Shown: piece after piece, positions 10,801 to 18,864 of the stretch
Layout of the letters: every line of letters starts with the position of its first letter
Numbering within the stretch: the first letter of the stretch is position 1
Assembly: GCF_000758705.1 (NCBI RefSeq)
Contig: NZ_CP009287.1
Coordinates: forward strand, 3,286,001 to 3,350,000
Length of the DNA stretch: 64,000 nt
Origin: Paenibacillus graminis
GTDB taxonomy: Bacteria > Bacillota > Bacilli > Paenibacillales > Paenibacillaceae
Reading direction: 5' to 3'
Program-made: the position numbers and the translations under genes
The notes under the pieces: model-generated
Database searches by the model: none
What the model was told of the DNA's origin: nothing
Seen by the model: the letters and a program-made list of their open reading frames with translations, nothing else

Positions 10801-11250
10801 GAGCTGCGGCAGAGCAATTCCTATTTCAGCAGCTCGGACGGCAAGTTCGCTAACCGGTATGAGGCGCAGGAGCGTTTTGCAGAGCTGCGTGACGGTTCAG
10901 TTCCGGTCAAAGGCGGCTGGAGAATTTATTCCAGCGGTCCGGGGATCTACATGAACCAGCTGATCTCGAATGTGCTGGGCATCCGCGAGGACGGCGGGGA
11001 TCTGATTATCGATCCTGTATTGCCGGATGAACTGGACGGTACCCGTCTGGACTTCGACTATGGCGGTGCGCCTGCAGCGTTTGTCTACCATTGCTCCCAA
11101 GGCGTCCTTAGCTACGTCAAAGTGAACGGCCAGGAGGTTCAGGCAGAACGGCTGGCGAATCCGTACCGCTTGGGCGGGCTGCGGATCAAGCGGGCTGATT
11201 TTGACCGTCTGCGCAGCACAGAAGGTACGGTAGTAGATATTTATATGTAA
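7864..11250 (+). CDS. GH94-type phosphorylase, probable 1,2-beta-oligoglucan phosphorylase
   Basis: The 1128-residue protein is built like GH94 phosphorylases: an N-terminal beta-sandwich half, then an (alpha/alpha)6 barrel with AWGTRDVCQGPVEY (about residue 642) and GDWDDTLQP (about residues 774-782), the place of the catalytic Asp. A short beta domain ends it (LISNVLGIREDGGDLIIDPV). Its length fits 1,2-beta-oligoglucan phosphorylases (about 1100 aa) better than cellobiose phosphorylases (about 800 aa). It would convert 1,2-beta-oligoglucan plus phosphate to glucose-1-phosphate. The start is TTG behind AAGGAAG. There is no signal peptide. Assignment to the 1,2-linkage rests on size and neighbours; another GH94 specificity remains possible. 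Confidence 0.8.
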   Translation: MTTAPSTKLSIQKGDLNFTFLESGDLYQAFGGKMMINQLLSSSVDGAPGNLYARLHLSDGIQAFPLLGVKSASKFRQDGERLLWQGEITADQAGAGLGNTIRYQVVFSMADNGVWFWDVTIDGAGVPLDVIYTQDVGIASPGAVTSNEAYLSQYIDHTVFQDEAKGYVVCSRQNQPQDGKFPYLQQGLLSGAAGYSTDGFQFFGLSYKETNEPEALSQAKLANEVYQYEFAFTALQSSQTRLEGQARFTFYGLFREDHPAAITEMEYEASVQEAWQQVQSLGSVSVEGEWLDRVSINPRIGAPLQTLPLTGAELDALFPHKYQEEREGGKLLAFFTEGYEHVVLKDKELLVERPHGHILMSGDNARLNPEVITTTSYMYGIFNSQVVVGNTNFNKMMSNARSALNIFKTSGQRIYVHTDDQYHLLTMPSLFEIGFNYVRWYYKTASDTLVITNYTTMDEPEVRLHVRSASGIAYRFLITNQITMNVAEYEVPYEVSQDEAEGTLTFRAAKSGTSAEVYPELAYRMHLNGATYRLGDESFLVDGPAQGSASLVVMELEESGDWTLTLQGMLDGKERLLSPASFETEVVRYREFFAGVMNGFKLTQPGGGEGELFKVNALAWWYTHNMLVHYSMPHGLEQYGGAAWGTRDVCQGPVEYFLATHKYEQVREILLTVFAHQYEDDGSWPQWFMFDKYTHVQQEESHGDIIVWPLKVLGDYLRATQDYTVLDVQLPYTRKHSFDFTEQTASLREHALKELNYIKTNFLHDTYLSSYGDGDWDDTLQPANAQLKQYMVSSWTVALTYQTVLGLSRVLQDVDAVWSGELQQLADGIKGDFNRYMLGTDVIPGFLYFEDPADAKLLLHPEDKETGIQYRLLPMTRSMIGELLTPEQMEEHYELIREQFLCPDGVRLMNHPAQYAGGVSLHFKRAEQAANFGREIGLQYVHAHIRFVEAMAKIGKRDQVWKGLAVINPIGIRDAVPNAELRQSNSYFSSSDGKFANRYEAQERFAELRDGSVPVKGGWRIYSSGPGIYMNQLISNVLGIREDGGDLIIDPVLPDELDGTRLDFDYGGAPAAFVYHCSQGVLSYVKVNGQEVQAERLANPYRLGGLRIKRADFDRLRSTEGTVVDIYM

Positions 11251-11280
11251 GCTTCCAATGAACAATAAGCAATACATTTG

Positions 11281-11344
11281 AAAAAAGCGGCCAGTGATGC
11301 TCGGATCCGAAACAGGATGCCAAGCAGTCACTGGCCGCTTTTTA
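11281..11344 (+). terminator. Terminator at the end of the glucan operon
   Basis: A long stem (AGCGGCCAGTGA paired with TCACTGGCCGCT) is flanked by A6 and T5. It lies between convergent genes and can serve both strands. Confidence 0.8.
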
Positions 11345-11484
11345 GCGTGAGAACTAAAAGGAACATACATCTAAAAAGTCATTTTTTTCGCAGAACTGAG
11401 CTAACTGCACTCTGTTCACTAAAATAAACAGAAATACAATTAACAGTTGTAAGCATCAAACAACGAACGCTGGCAGAGTCGGCA

Positions 11485-12501
11485 TCAGAGGAGACCTCTT
11501 TCCATAACAGAGTGGCTGAAATAATCGAGCTTCATGGCTTCGCGGACTTCCTTCATCGTTTCTTTGGCGATTCCCCGGGCATGCTTCGTTCCGGTAATCA
11601 AAATATCGTCCACGAGCTGCGGCCGCGCGGCATAATAGGCCCGGCGCTCACGCATGGGGGCAATCAGCTGCTCCAACGCCTTAGTGATGCGCTCCTTGCA
11701 GGCTGAGCAGCCCATGGTTCCGCGTTCACAGCCTTCGCGTATCTCTGGAAGATGTCCCGGCTGGAAGGCGCTGTGATAAGCATAAATCGGGCAAATCTCC
11801 GGGTGTCCCGGATCATTTTTATGGACACGGGCGGTGTCGGTGACCGCTCTTTTAATTTTATGGGCGATTTCCTCCGCAGTAGAGTCAAGCGCGATGGCAT
11901 TGCCCAGACTTTTACTCATCTTCGCATTGCCATCTGTACCTACAAGCCTTGGGGTATTGCTGATCAAAGCCTGAGGTTCTGCCAGTATAGGCTGGTACAG
12001 CTCGTTGAAACGGCGCACGATTCTGCGGGCCAGTTCCAGATGCGGCAGCTGATCGTCCCCCACGGGAATAATCGTTGCCTTGCAGAAGGTGATATCTGCA
12101 GCCTGGCTGACCGGATACCCCAGAAATCCGTAATACAATTCGTCGATTCCCCGTCCTTTGGCTTCTGCCTTAATGGTGGGATTATGGCGCAACGAATTAA
12201 CGGATACGAACATCGAGAAATAGATAGTCAGCTCAGCAATTTCGGGAATCATCGACTGAATAAAAATAGTGGACTTCTCCGGATCAATTCCTGCGGATAA
12301 ATAATCAAGGGTCATTTCGCGGATGTGGCTGCGGATTAAGTCCTTTTGTTCAAAGTGGGTCGTCAGCGCCTGGACATCGGCCAGAAAGACAAACGATTCA
12401 TACCTCTCCTGTAAAAGCACCCGGTTCTCCAGACTGCCAACATAATGGCCAAGGTGGAGCTTTCCGGTCACACGGTCTCCTGTCAATACTCGTTCTGTCA
12501 T
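11485..12501 (-). CDS. trpS: Tryptophanyl-tRNA synthetase
   Basis: This class I aminoacyl-tRNA synthetase charges tRNA-Trp. The HIGH-type motif is KLHLGH (residues 14-19) and the KMSKS motif lies in GNAKMSKSLGNAI. The length of 338 residues is normal for the family. The start MTERVLTGD at 12501 sits 10 bases after AGGAGG; a longer in-frame upstream start would bury that site and is rejected. Expression should be controlled by the Trp T-box leader at 12605-12915 and a sigma-A promoter at 12930-12958. Confidence 0.95.
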   Translation of the reverse strand: MTERVLTGDRVTGKLHLGHYVGSLENRVLLQERYESFVFLADVQALTTHFEQKDLIRSHIREMTLDYLSAGIDPEKSTIFIQSMIPEIAELTIYFSMFVSVNSLRHNPTIKAEAKGRGIDELYYGFLGYPVSQAADITFCKATIIPVGDDQLPHLELARRIVRRFNELYQPILAEPQALISNTPRLVGTDGNAKMSKSLGNAIALDSTAEEIAHKIKRAVTDTARVHKNDPGHPEICPIYAYHSAFQPGHLPEIREGCERGTMGCSACKERITKALEQLIAPMRERRAYYAARPQLVDDILITGTKHARGIAKETMKEVREAMKLDYFSHSVMERGLL

Positions 12502-12604
12502 AAGTGAACATCCTCCTAAAATTATTGAATACAATGTTGAGAAGCTTGTGAAATTGAACGGTGAACCGCCGCCACCAGCCATCCTCCATGGCCATCACCT
12601 CCTT

Positions 12605-12915
12605 AAAAACAAAATAACCCCGTCCGATAAGGACGAAGTTGTCGTTGTGCCACCTTAAATGACTGTTCAGCCGCACAAAAGTGCAGACTTTCCAGTCTTC
12701 GCATTACGGTGCGGAGATGCTGTAACCTATCATCTCGAGACCGTTCCCGTGATAACGGCGGGATTCCCGGCATTTCCCTAATGCACCCTCTAGGGATGGT
12801 TCGGAAAAGCAACTCCAAAGGCCATTCGAGCATATCCTGGACACCGGTTCACAGCAACCACCGGCTCTCTGCAAGTCCGCGGGGAATAGTCTACTTACCC
12901 TTTTTCAGCGTTGTT
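12605..12915 (-). promoter_or_regulatory. T-box riboswitch (tRNA-Trp sensing) of trpS
   Basis: On the minus strand the leader shows the AG-bulge region AGAGAGCCGGTGG and the paired loop text GTTGCTGTGAACCGGT of Stem I. A TGG triplet in the specifier region lies at 12822-12824. The T-box AAGGTGGCAC is at 12647-12656, and a terminator hairpin (CGTCC/GGACG, 12621-12635) followed by a T-rich run lies ahead of the trpS ribosome site. Uncharged tRNA-Trp should favour the antiterminator and allow trpS transcription. Confidence 0.9.
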
Positions 12916-12929
12916 CTGCTATATGGGGA

Positions 12930-12958
12930 ATATTACCTTATGAAGCGGGGTTCGTCAA
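12930..12958 (-). promoter_or_regulatory. Sigma-A promoter of the trpS leader
   Basis: Minus-strand TTGACG (12958-12953), a 17-base spacer and TAATAT (12935-12930) form a near-consensus promoter just upstream of the T-box. Confidence 0.8.
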
Positions 12959-13000
12959 GCCGGGACAAGCAGAAACGGCTCTACCTTGCGCGAAGCACAC

Positions 13001-13034
13001 AAAAAAGGCCGAAGCTTCATTTGAAGCTCCGGCT
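13001..13034 (-). terminator. Terminator of the DUF5050-like gene
   Basis: The stem GGAGCTTCA/TGAAGCTTC and its flanks, followed on the minus strand by T6, lies 30 bases after the stop of the gene at 13064. Confidence 0.85.
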
Positions 13035-13063
13035 GACGGATGGTTATGCGGATTTGGATGATT

Positions 13064-14371
13064 TTAGTTGTTGGAAATGGTATAAATCTCAGTCACAGGC
13101 CCGTCAGAGAGCTTCAGCTTCGTTTTGCCGTCGGCGCTCATCTTATAAAGACTCTCATTATCCTCTCCATTAAAATAGTAAATGCCTGTTACATTTTCAT
13201 AGATAGCACTGTTATCCCAAGTCAGGCCGTTCAATTTGGTCAAGGTGAGATCGGCATTCAGGGCAAAAGCTCCGCTTGCTGCAAAAAGCACGATTTGACC
13301 GGCGGCTGTACCATTCTGCACCTTAAACAGATTCGTCACATTAGTTAATGCGACCGGTTTTGTGCTGGTTACTTTACCGTTTGCCACAGTGCTGATGGTG
13401 GCTTTTCCATTGCCGTCAACATAGGCGAGCTTGTTTCCGCCCATATCGGTAAGACCGACAATCCCGGTTTGGCTCAATTGAAAAATCTTTCCGGATTTAT
13501 CAATTGCATACCCTTTGCTCTTGGAATATACGTAGTTATCATCGTCGTCTACAGTGATGCCTTTGTTGTAAATGTAGTAGTCTTTGGTCCAAAAACCTGA
13601 GTAGGTGGCGTTCGCATCCAGCGGGTTTTTGGCATTTACGGCTTTGGGATTTCCTCCGTTCAGCGGAAGGGTATACAGAACCATGGAGTTGAGGGAGTAA
13701 TAGGTTTCTGACGGCTTGATGTCCACCATCACAGAGATTCCTGTAGGAGTTGAATAGATATAATCTGAAGATGGAATGGCACCTTGGGCTATAAATTGCA
13801 CATTTCCGCTGCCGTCCTGGGACTTCGAGGCTGCCCAGGTATTGGTTCCATTCTTCAATACATTATAGTAAATGCGCCCGTTCACCACAAAGAAGCCCGG
13901 GAATTCCGTATCTGCTTTATTGGCGATTTGTTTGATTTGGGTATCATCTGCCGCATTGGCCAGTGAGCGGTAGATGACACCTTTATCATCCATGAAATAC
14001 AGGTAATCCCCCTCTATCTGGTAAAACAATATATTCTTATCCCCTGCAAAGCTGCTGATCAGCGCATTATTTTCAGTTAGCGACAGGCGCTGCAGTTTGG
14101 ATAAGTCATCACTTTCAAAGAAATACAAATACTTGCTTGTTGCCTCCAGGTAGTCTCCCGAGAAATTCTCGGAGAGTTTCTGCGCAGTCCCGCCAGCGGT
14201 AGGTACACGGTATAAAGCATCTTCCGAGTTGTAATAGACGTACCCGTTTTCGGCAGCAGCTGCCGACGCTTGTGGAGTCATCTTCCCTGACCCTAGAACA
14301 CCGCCGCCAATCAATACACCTGCAAGCAGCGTAAGCCCTATTCTTGTGATTAACCTTTGAATCTTCTTCAT
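13064..14371 (-). CDS. Secreted DUF5050-like repeat protein
   Basis: This 435-residue exported protein has a signal peptide (MKKIQRLITRIGLTLLAGV, cleavage probably after ASAAAA). The mature part is made of repeated strand units such as NGYVYYNSEDALYRVPTAGG and YLYFMDDKGVIYRSLAN. This is the pattern of DUF5050, a beta-propeller-like repeat found in Firmicute surface proteins. No catalytic residues can be recognised. It may be a substrate-binding or structural wall protein. The ATG follows GAGGAG. It is transcribed alone, divergent from the secreted protein at 14686. Confidence 0.7.
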   Translation of the reverse strand: MKKIQRLITRIGLTLLAGVLIGGGVLGSGKMTPQASAAAAENGYVYYNSEDALYRVPTAGGTAQKLSENFSGDYLEATSKYLYFFESDDLSKLQRLSLTENNALISSFAGDKNILFYQIEGDYLYFMDDKGVIYRSLANAADDTQIKQIANKADTEFPGFFVVNGRIYYNVLKNGTNTWAASKSQDGSGNVQFIAQGAIPSSDYIYSTPTGISVMVDIKPSETYYSLNSMVLYTLPLNGGNPKAVNAKNPLDANATYSGFWTKDYYIYNKGITVDDDDNYVYSKSKGYAIDKSGKIFQLSQTGIVGLTDMGGNKLAYVDGNGKATISTVANGKVTSTKPVALTNVTNLFKVQNGTAAGQIVLFAASGAFALNADLTLTKLNGLTWDNSAIYENVTGIYYFNGEDNESLYKMSADGKTKLKLSDGPVTEIYTISNN

Positions 14372-14685
14372 TTGACGACTCCTCTGTAGATGATATGGTG
14401 GAACTATAACAATACCTAATAAAGATATCGGATTTGGGAGTGGAAAATATATGAAGCGAAAGAACCATTATTTCACGCTCAAATTAATCACCTTAAGTAT
14501 TTGGAAAGAGCCGAAAGACATGCATAATAATGCAAATATAAAATGCCCCGATAGCCGGGAATCCGGCCTAAGGGGTAATAACCGCGGAGCTTCTGGCAGG
14601 CTGTAGGGTCTGATCAAGAGCAGGAAGGTAATCGCTGCAGTTTGTCGAATAATTATTTCATGAAAAAGAAGAAACGAGGATGGCG

Positions 14686-15813
14686 ATGGAAATTCGAAAA
14701 CAAATGATCAAAGTCTTGTTTGCCGTAGCGGCGTTTTATTCCCTTTTCAGCATCAGTTTGTATGCGGCGTCTCCAACTGCCGGTTCATTGGGTTCGTCTT
14801 ACGGAGGGGAGTGGGTGGACAAAGCGTTTGTTGAGTCCGAGGATCTCGACGGTACGCTCAATCTTACCTTTGACAAGAATACTGGCAAGGCTGCTTTGGA
14901 GTATTCAGTCTGGGATGACTCAGAAAACTACAGTTTTCAATCGGTGGGACCTATTACCGTGGAAGAACAGAAACCCGTGAAATTCAAGTATAAGTATCTG
15001 GACTATAGCGAGCATGAAACTCCAAAGACTGTTCAAGGCGAGGGCATCATCGAATTCAAACCTGGCACCATCGTACTTCGAATGGGAGCACTTCCCTCCG
15101 AAATGAACAAGATTTTTGCGCAGCAGCGGAGCTTTATTCGTGATCCTTACGCGAACCGGGTTCCCAAGCCTGGGGATGACTTAGCTATTGTATCCCAATA
15201 CTGCAAATGCAAAGAGTCCAATCTGGTGGAATTCACATACCCTGCGGCAGACAATGAAAGCCAAAAAATTTGGATTGCTTATGTGAGTGTATATGTAAGG
15301 GGGATCTTTTTGACCGAATATAAAGTAAATCTGCACACCCGTAAGGCAACAGAAATCAAGGATTCATGGTCGGAAGCCTATCATTTTGCTGACAAAATCG
15401 AGGTGTCGAAAATTACAGCATCCTCCACCTTGCCTAAATCGAAGGCGGGCTCCTATCCTGCAAGTCAAATCATCGACGGCGATACGGCCACTTGCTGGTG
15501 CGAAGGGGTGAAGGGAAGTGGAATCGGACAAAGCTTTACCCTTAGCTTCCCCAAAAAGACTAAAGTCGGCCGCTTAAAAGTTTTGCCGGGGTATGGCAAG
15601 TCTGTATCCGCCTACCTCGAAAACAACAGTGTGCGCAAAGCAAAAATAACTTTCTCTGATGGCAGCTCCTTCATTGCTGATTTTACGAAGGAAACTGCAT
15701 TAGAACTGCCAAAAGATAAAGCAACAACCAGCATTACGTTCACTATATTAGAAGTCATCCCAGGCTCTAAGTATGACGACACTTGTGTCTCGGAATTTGC
15801 CGTCTCTCCTTAA
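14686..15813 (+). CDS. Secreted protein with C-terminal NADase-type glycan-binding domain
   Basis: The protein of about 375 residues has a signal peptide (KVLFAVAAFYSLFSISLYA, cut before ASPTAG). The N-terminal domain has no recognised family. The C-terminal 130 residues (from KITASSTLPKSKAGSYPASQ through IIDGDTATCWCEG) look like the discoidin-fold glycan-binding domain first described in the streptococcal NADase. ATG 14680 directly abuts GAGG, so ATG 14686, six bases downstream of it, is preferred. A role in binding surface glycans is inferred; the enzymatic part of such toxins is absent. Confidence 0.65.
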   Translation: MEIRKQMIKVLFAVAAFYSLFSISLYAASPTAGSLGSSYGGEWVDKAFVESEDLDGTLNLTFDKNTGKAALEYSVWDDSENYSFQSVGPITVEEQKPVKFKYKYLDYSEHETPKTVQGEGIIEFKPGTIVLRMGALPSEMNKIFAQQRSFIRDPYANRVPKPGDDLAIVSQYCKCKESNLVEFTYPAADNESQKIWIAYVSVYVRGIFLTEYKVNLHTRKATEIKDSWSEAYHFADKIEVSKITASSTLPKSKAGSYPASQIIDGDTATCWCEGVKGSGIGQSFTLSFPKKTKVGRLKVLPGYGKSVSAYLENNSVRKAKITFSDGSSFIADFTKETALELPKDKATTSITFTILEVIPGSKYDDTCVSEFAVSP

Positions 15814-15910
15814 CAGCAGAAAAGCTCTCCCGGTTGGGGGAGAGCAGAGTTCCAAGCTGCTAATGATACAAAAGTCAGTCCCTTATACTAAAAGATTCCT
15901 AACAACCTGC

Positions 15911-16963
15911 TCAGCCTATCGTCTTGACAATTGTTCCTTCATTGTCAGTGATATGTGTTGGGACGATCCGTACTGCGAGCTCCGGCCAGCCGGGGAGAGA
16001 ATACAGTCCCGCTGACGGCCGGAAAATTTCCGAAAGTGCTGTCCCGGCAGCCTCATCCAGCTTAAGGATAATGAGTTCTCCGCGAATTTCGAAGCCGGGA
16101 GCATCACCAGTCTCGAAGCTGACAGAGATCTCAGGACCGGCCAAGGTTAGGGTGCGCCCCTTAAGCAGTCTGCCCCGCAGCAGTTTGCCGACGATTTCGG
16201 CTTGCTTGGCTCCCAGCTGCAAGGTATGGACTGAATCGTCTGCCGGGTTCTCCCAAGCCAACTGGTCCACATACAAGGCCCCCGTGTTAGAGCCTTCGCT
16301 CTCGCTGCCCAGCCGTACAGCCTCTGCGATTGCCGGCAGTTTCAGCAGTGAATCCCGCTGCAGATCGGTCATATACAGCGGAAGGTGTTCCTTCATTTCC
16401 GCCAGGACGCCAAGGGTGTTCCAGACCTGCATAGCCAGCAGTTCGTCGTTAGTAATGCCCGCCAGCTGTATGAACTCTACCCGCCCATTAGGCGTGTCTA
16501 TTGCCGGCAGCAGCGGGTCTGCAATAAAAGCCAGCGCGGTCAGCGGCGTATCCGCTTCGAGGGCAATGGGGCCATTGGCATCCATGTAATCCCCGGAACG
16601 GAACACATTGCCGCTGTTAAATACATAGCGGCCCAGGTTCTGCAGCAGATTCAGCGCCCAGGCAGGAGGCTCATCCTCGGCAGCGGACTTGAACAGCCGG
16701 AAGGTCAGCTCAAAACCATAGCCGCTGTGCTCAGGATCTTCCGACTCTTTTTCATAAAGCTCCGAGAAGCCATAGGTTATAAAATGCCAATGCGGAAGGG
16801 GTTCCCGTACTTCATATACGCTGATTCCATTCAACGGATCGGGCCCACCAAGCATGTAGGGTATAGCGGTTCCGTAATGCTTCTGCTCCTGTTCTCCATA
16901 GAGCTGCTCCAGGGCTTCATCTATGGCCGCCCAGCCGTCTGCGTTCAATTCTTCTTCGCTCAT
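15911..16963 (-). CDS. Suppressor-of-fused (SUFU) domain protein
   Basis: The protein has 350 residues. Its first half matches the SUFU domain (PHWHFITYGFSELYEKE, GYGFELTFRL, FADPLL-like IADPLLPAIDTPNG, EFIQLAGITNDEL). Bacterial SUFU proteins occur as antidotes in polymorphic toxin systems, but no toxin gene lies beside it. The C-terminal 140 residues form a less conserved beta-rich region. It has no signal peptide. It sits among other orphan small genes (SUKH remnant, unknown genes at 17934 and 21104), so it may be a detached immunity gene. The start is an ATG behind GGGAGGGAAA. Confidence 0.85.
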   Translation of the reverse strand: MSEEELNADGWAAIDEALEQLYGEQEQKHYGTAIPYMLGGPDPLNGISVYEVREPLPHWHFITYGFSELYEKESEDPEHSGYGFELTFRLFKSAAEDEPPAWALNLLQNLGRYVFNSGNVFRSGDYMDANGPIALEADTPLTALAFIADPLLPAIDTPNGRVEFIQLAGITNDELLAMQVWNTLGVLAEMKEHLPLYMTDLQRDSLLKLPAIAEAVRLGSESEGSNTGALYVDQLAWENPADDSVHTLQLGAKQAEIVGKLLRGRLLKGRTLTLAGPEISVSFETGDAPGFEIRGELIILKLDEAAGTALSEIFRPSAGLYSLPGWPELAVRIVPTHITDNEGTIVKTIG

Positions 16964-17034
16964 ATGATTTCCCTCCCAGAATGTGGTTGGGAACTAGTGT
17001 ATCATGTTAGATTCGCAGACTCAAATGGAGGGTG

Positions 17035-17690
17035 CTAGAGTCCCAGCGCATTGCCCCGCTCCAGTCTTTGAATCTGCTGCTCGCCATTATCGGCCAGCTC
17101 GCGGAACTGGTTGGTGGTCTCGCGCATTCTGGGGAGCGCCTCGTGCTTGTAGGTGCTGATGGAATCCAGTGCGGACAGGCTTCTGCCGGCTGGTGAACAT
17201 TGTGAATTCGGAAGCATCGAAGACGCTGAGAAATGCTGAGAATTCCCCGCAGATTCAGATAAAAGAGCTATTCGACCCCGGTGATGACCGACAGGAACTT
17301 CCGGTAGCTTAACTCTGTAGGCTCAAAACGCTCCCCGAGGACTTGCAGCAGGGTGGATTTTTTCTTGCCGATTCTCTCCAGCTGATCCAGAGCAAGCAGC
17401 ACATCCTTTTTGAGTGCCTTAACATTCCGGTAGTTGCTCAGCCCGGCTATATAATCCTGCTGGGTTTCCAAATGGCAGACAGAAGGGGCGGGGGCTTTGA
17501 AGAGGAGGGTGTAGCTTCCATACAGCACGACAAGCAGACTGATGATCAGCAAGGTCACGCCTGAAGCAGTCTCAAGCGCACTTTCACCGGTGATCTCAAG
17601 GCCAAGCAGTCCGGGGGACAAAACGGCTATATTCAGCAGTGCAATTCCGCCAATGAGTCCTAACAGCTTAACGGGTCCAGAACGGTTCAG
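17035..17690 (-). pseudogene. Broken membrane protein gene
   Basis: One minus-strand gene seems split. The upstream part encodes a two-helix membrane region (LLNIAVLSPGLLGLEI, GVTLLIISLLVVLYGSYTLL) and a helical tail ending LSYRKFLSVITGVE before TAG at 17268. Past that stop the same frame continues LFYLNLRGIL. The text SVFDASEFTMFTSRQ then appears in another frame, and LSALDSISTYKHEALPRM in a third, ending at 17035. One nonsense change and at least two frameshifts are needed. The expected start codon after AGGAGGTG (17696-17703) reads CTG, so the start may also be lost. The family is not recognised. Confidence 0.6.
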
Positions 17691-17933
17691 GATTTACACC
17701 TCCTCTGCAAGTATATTTTGACAAGGTGGCTTTGGGCTAATCTTATTGAGAAGTTTAGGCTGCAGAATGTCTGAGTTGAATTGGCTGTGGGTAATATTTC
17801 TTAGCATAACTATAGGGGGGATTGCAGGATGGATTGGCTGAACCAAGAAATTGCCGCAGCGGACGACCGGGAGACTGGCAGATAGCAATCGCATATGATT
17901 AGGAAACGTAACTATAAACGGGGAGAAGATATA

Positions 17934-18608
17934 ATGAAGCCTTGGACACTTACGAAGCTGCCTGACCCGGAAACTCTGCGCAGACAGATGATTCTGCTGG
18001 CGGTGCTGGATATTATTTGCTGCGAGGAGGAGTGGCTGCGCGTGCATCGTTACGACCCCGACTTTCAGCCGGGAGTGCAGCTTGGCATTATCGAGAATGG
18101 AGCTGGAGATCATCTGTATGTGCTGTTTACGGCGGATGGCTGCGTGATGAAAGGTTTTGACCATGAATCTCCGCTCAGTCCGCATGCACGGGATGAATAT
18201 GAGGTTTGGCCTGGAATGTATGAAGGATTGCCGGGCGACCTGCAAGCAGCCCTGCACAGCAGCGGTGATCCACTTGAAGCCGAGGAAGTAACCTTTTGTC
18301 TATGGCAGGAGAACGGGAATCCGGTGTGGATGTGCGGGGAATGGGGAGAGCTGGACAGTCTGGACAATAAGGAAGCGGAGAGCGGTGGAGCTGATTTCCT
18401 GCTGGGCTATCTTCATGAGACGCCTGATGACTACATAGAATGGGCGGGTGATTATTTCAGCGGGCTTCAGCCATTGCCGCTTGAGCCTCTCCGTGTTCTG
18501 TTTGGCGGGGGACCGGTGCCGGAGGGCCTGATTGCAGCAATCAATCCGGAACGTGATGAGCCGCAAGCCTTAACGGAGCTGAAGAGGCTGCATGAGCTGC
18601 TAAATTAA
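17934..18608 (+). CDS. Unknown cytoplasmic acidic protein
   Basis: The protein has 224 residues, with neither signal peptide nor membrane segment, and is acidic. ATG 17934 is chosen because GGGGAGAAG precedes it by about six bases; the frame is open to 17895, but that start has no ribosome site. Segments such as DHLYVLFTADGCVMKGFDHESPLSP and the short alternating strands recall orphan immunity-type proteins found beside SUFU and SUKH genes. I do not recognise the family. It stands alone, with the EamA transporter promoter directly downstream. Confidence 0.6.
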   Translation: MKPWTLTKLPDPETLRRQMILLAVLDIICCEEEWLRVHRYDPDFQPGVQLGIIENGAGDHLYVLFTADGCVMKGFDHESPLSPHARDEYEVWPGMYEGLPGDLQAALHSSGDPLEAEEVTFCLWQENGNPVWMCGEWGELDSLDNKEAESGGADFLLGYLHETPDDYIEWAGDYFSGLQPLPLEPLRVLFGGGPVPEGLIAAINPERDEPQALTELKRLHELLN

Positions 18609-18634
18609 AACACACAAATTTAAAGAAATAATGA

Positions 18635-18663
18635 TTGACAGCAGCTAACTTGCCATGTAACAT
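18635..18663 (+). promoter_or_regulatory. Sigma-A promoter of the riboswitch-controlled transporter
   Basis: TTGACA (18635-18640), a 17-base spacer and TAACAT (18658-18663) predict a start near 18670 and a leader of about 195 bases. Confidence 0.8.
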
Positions 18664-18698
18664 ATGAACAGTCGTCATGCGTACAATTACATACTGTT

Positions 18699-18803
18699 CT
18701 CGTATAACCTCGCAGCCTTCGGGCATCAACAGGGCGAGGGTTTCTACAGGAAGCCTATTCTTCCTAACTACGATGACAAGGATCATGTTCTATGGTCCTC
18801 GTC
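18699..18803 (+). promoter_or_regulatory. Purine-class riboswitch (guanine-type core, unusual L2)
   Basis: The conserved junction strands are present in order: TATAAC (18703-18708), GTTTCTAC (18740-18747) and AACTACGA (18766-18773). They lie between P1 (TCGTA/TACGA), P2 (CCTCGC/GCGAGG) and P3 (AGGAAG/CTTCCT). The base at the ligand-selecting position is C, as in guanine-type aptamers. L2 is not the usual short loop but an extension with a GCC-TTCG-GGC hairpin, so the normal L2-L3 kissing contact looks absent. A further imperfect 12-bp hairpin follows (18775-18803), without a T-run. Confidence 0.75.
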
Positions 18804-18864
18804 CCCGGAGTTAGGATTATTTGCGTGTAATGGCTTATTTAACAGATTCAGGAGGCATAAATGA

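Noticed and set aside
12398..12833. Minus-strand frames upstream of trpS
   Set aside because: They read through the T-box leader, which is fully explained as structured RNA.
13784..13966. Plus-strand frame inside the DUF5050-like gene
   Set aside because: Shadow frame without ribosome site.
14472..14660. Possible riboswitch in the leader of the 14686 gene
   Set aside because: Short hairpins are visible, but no conserved core of a known class could be matched.
18664..18864. 66-codon frame before the EamA gene
   Set aside because: It covers the riboswitch and its downstream hairpin; no ribosome site.
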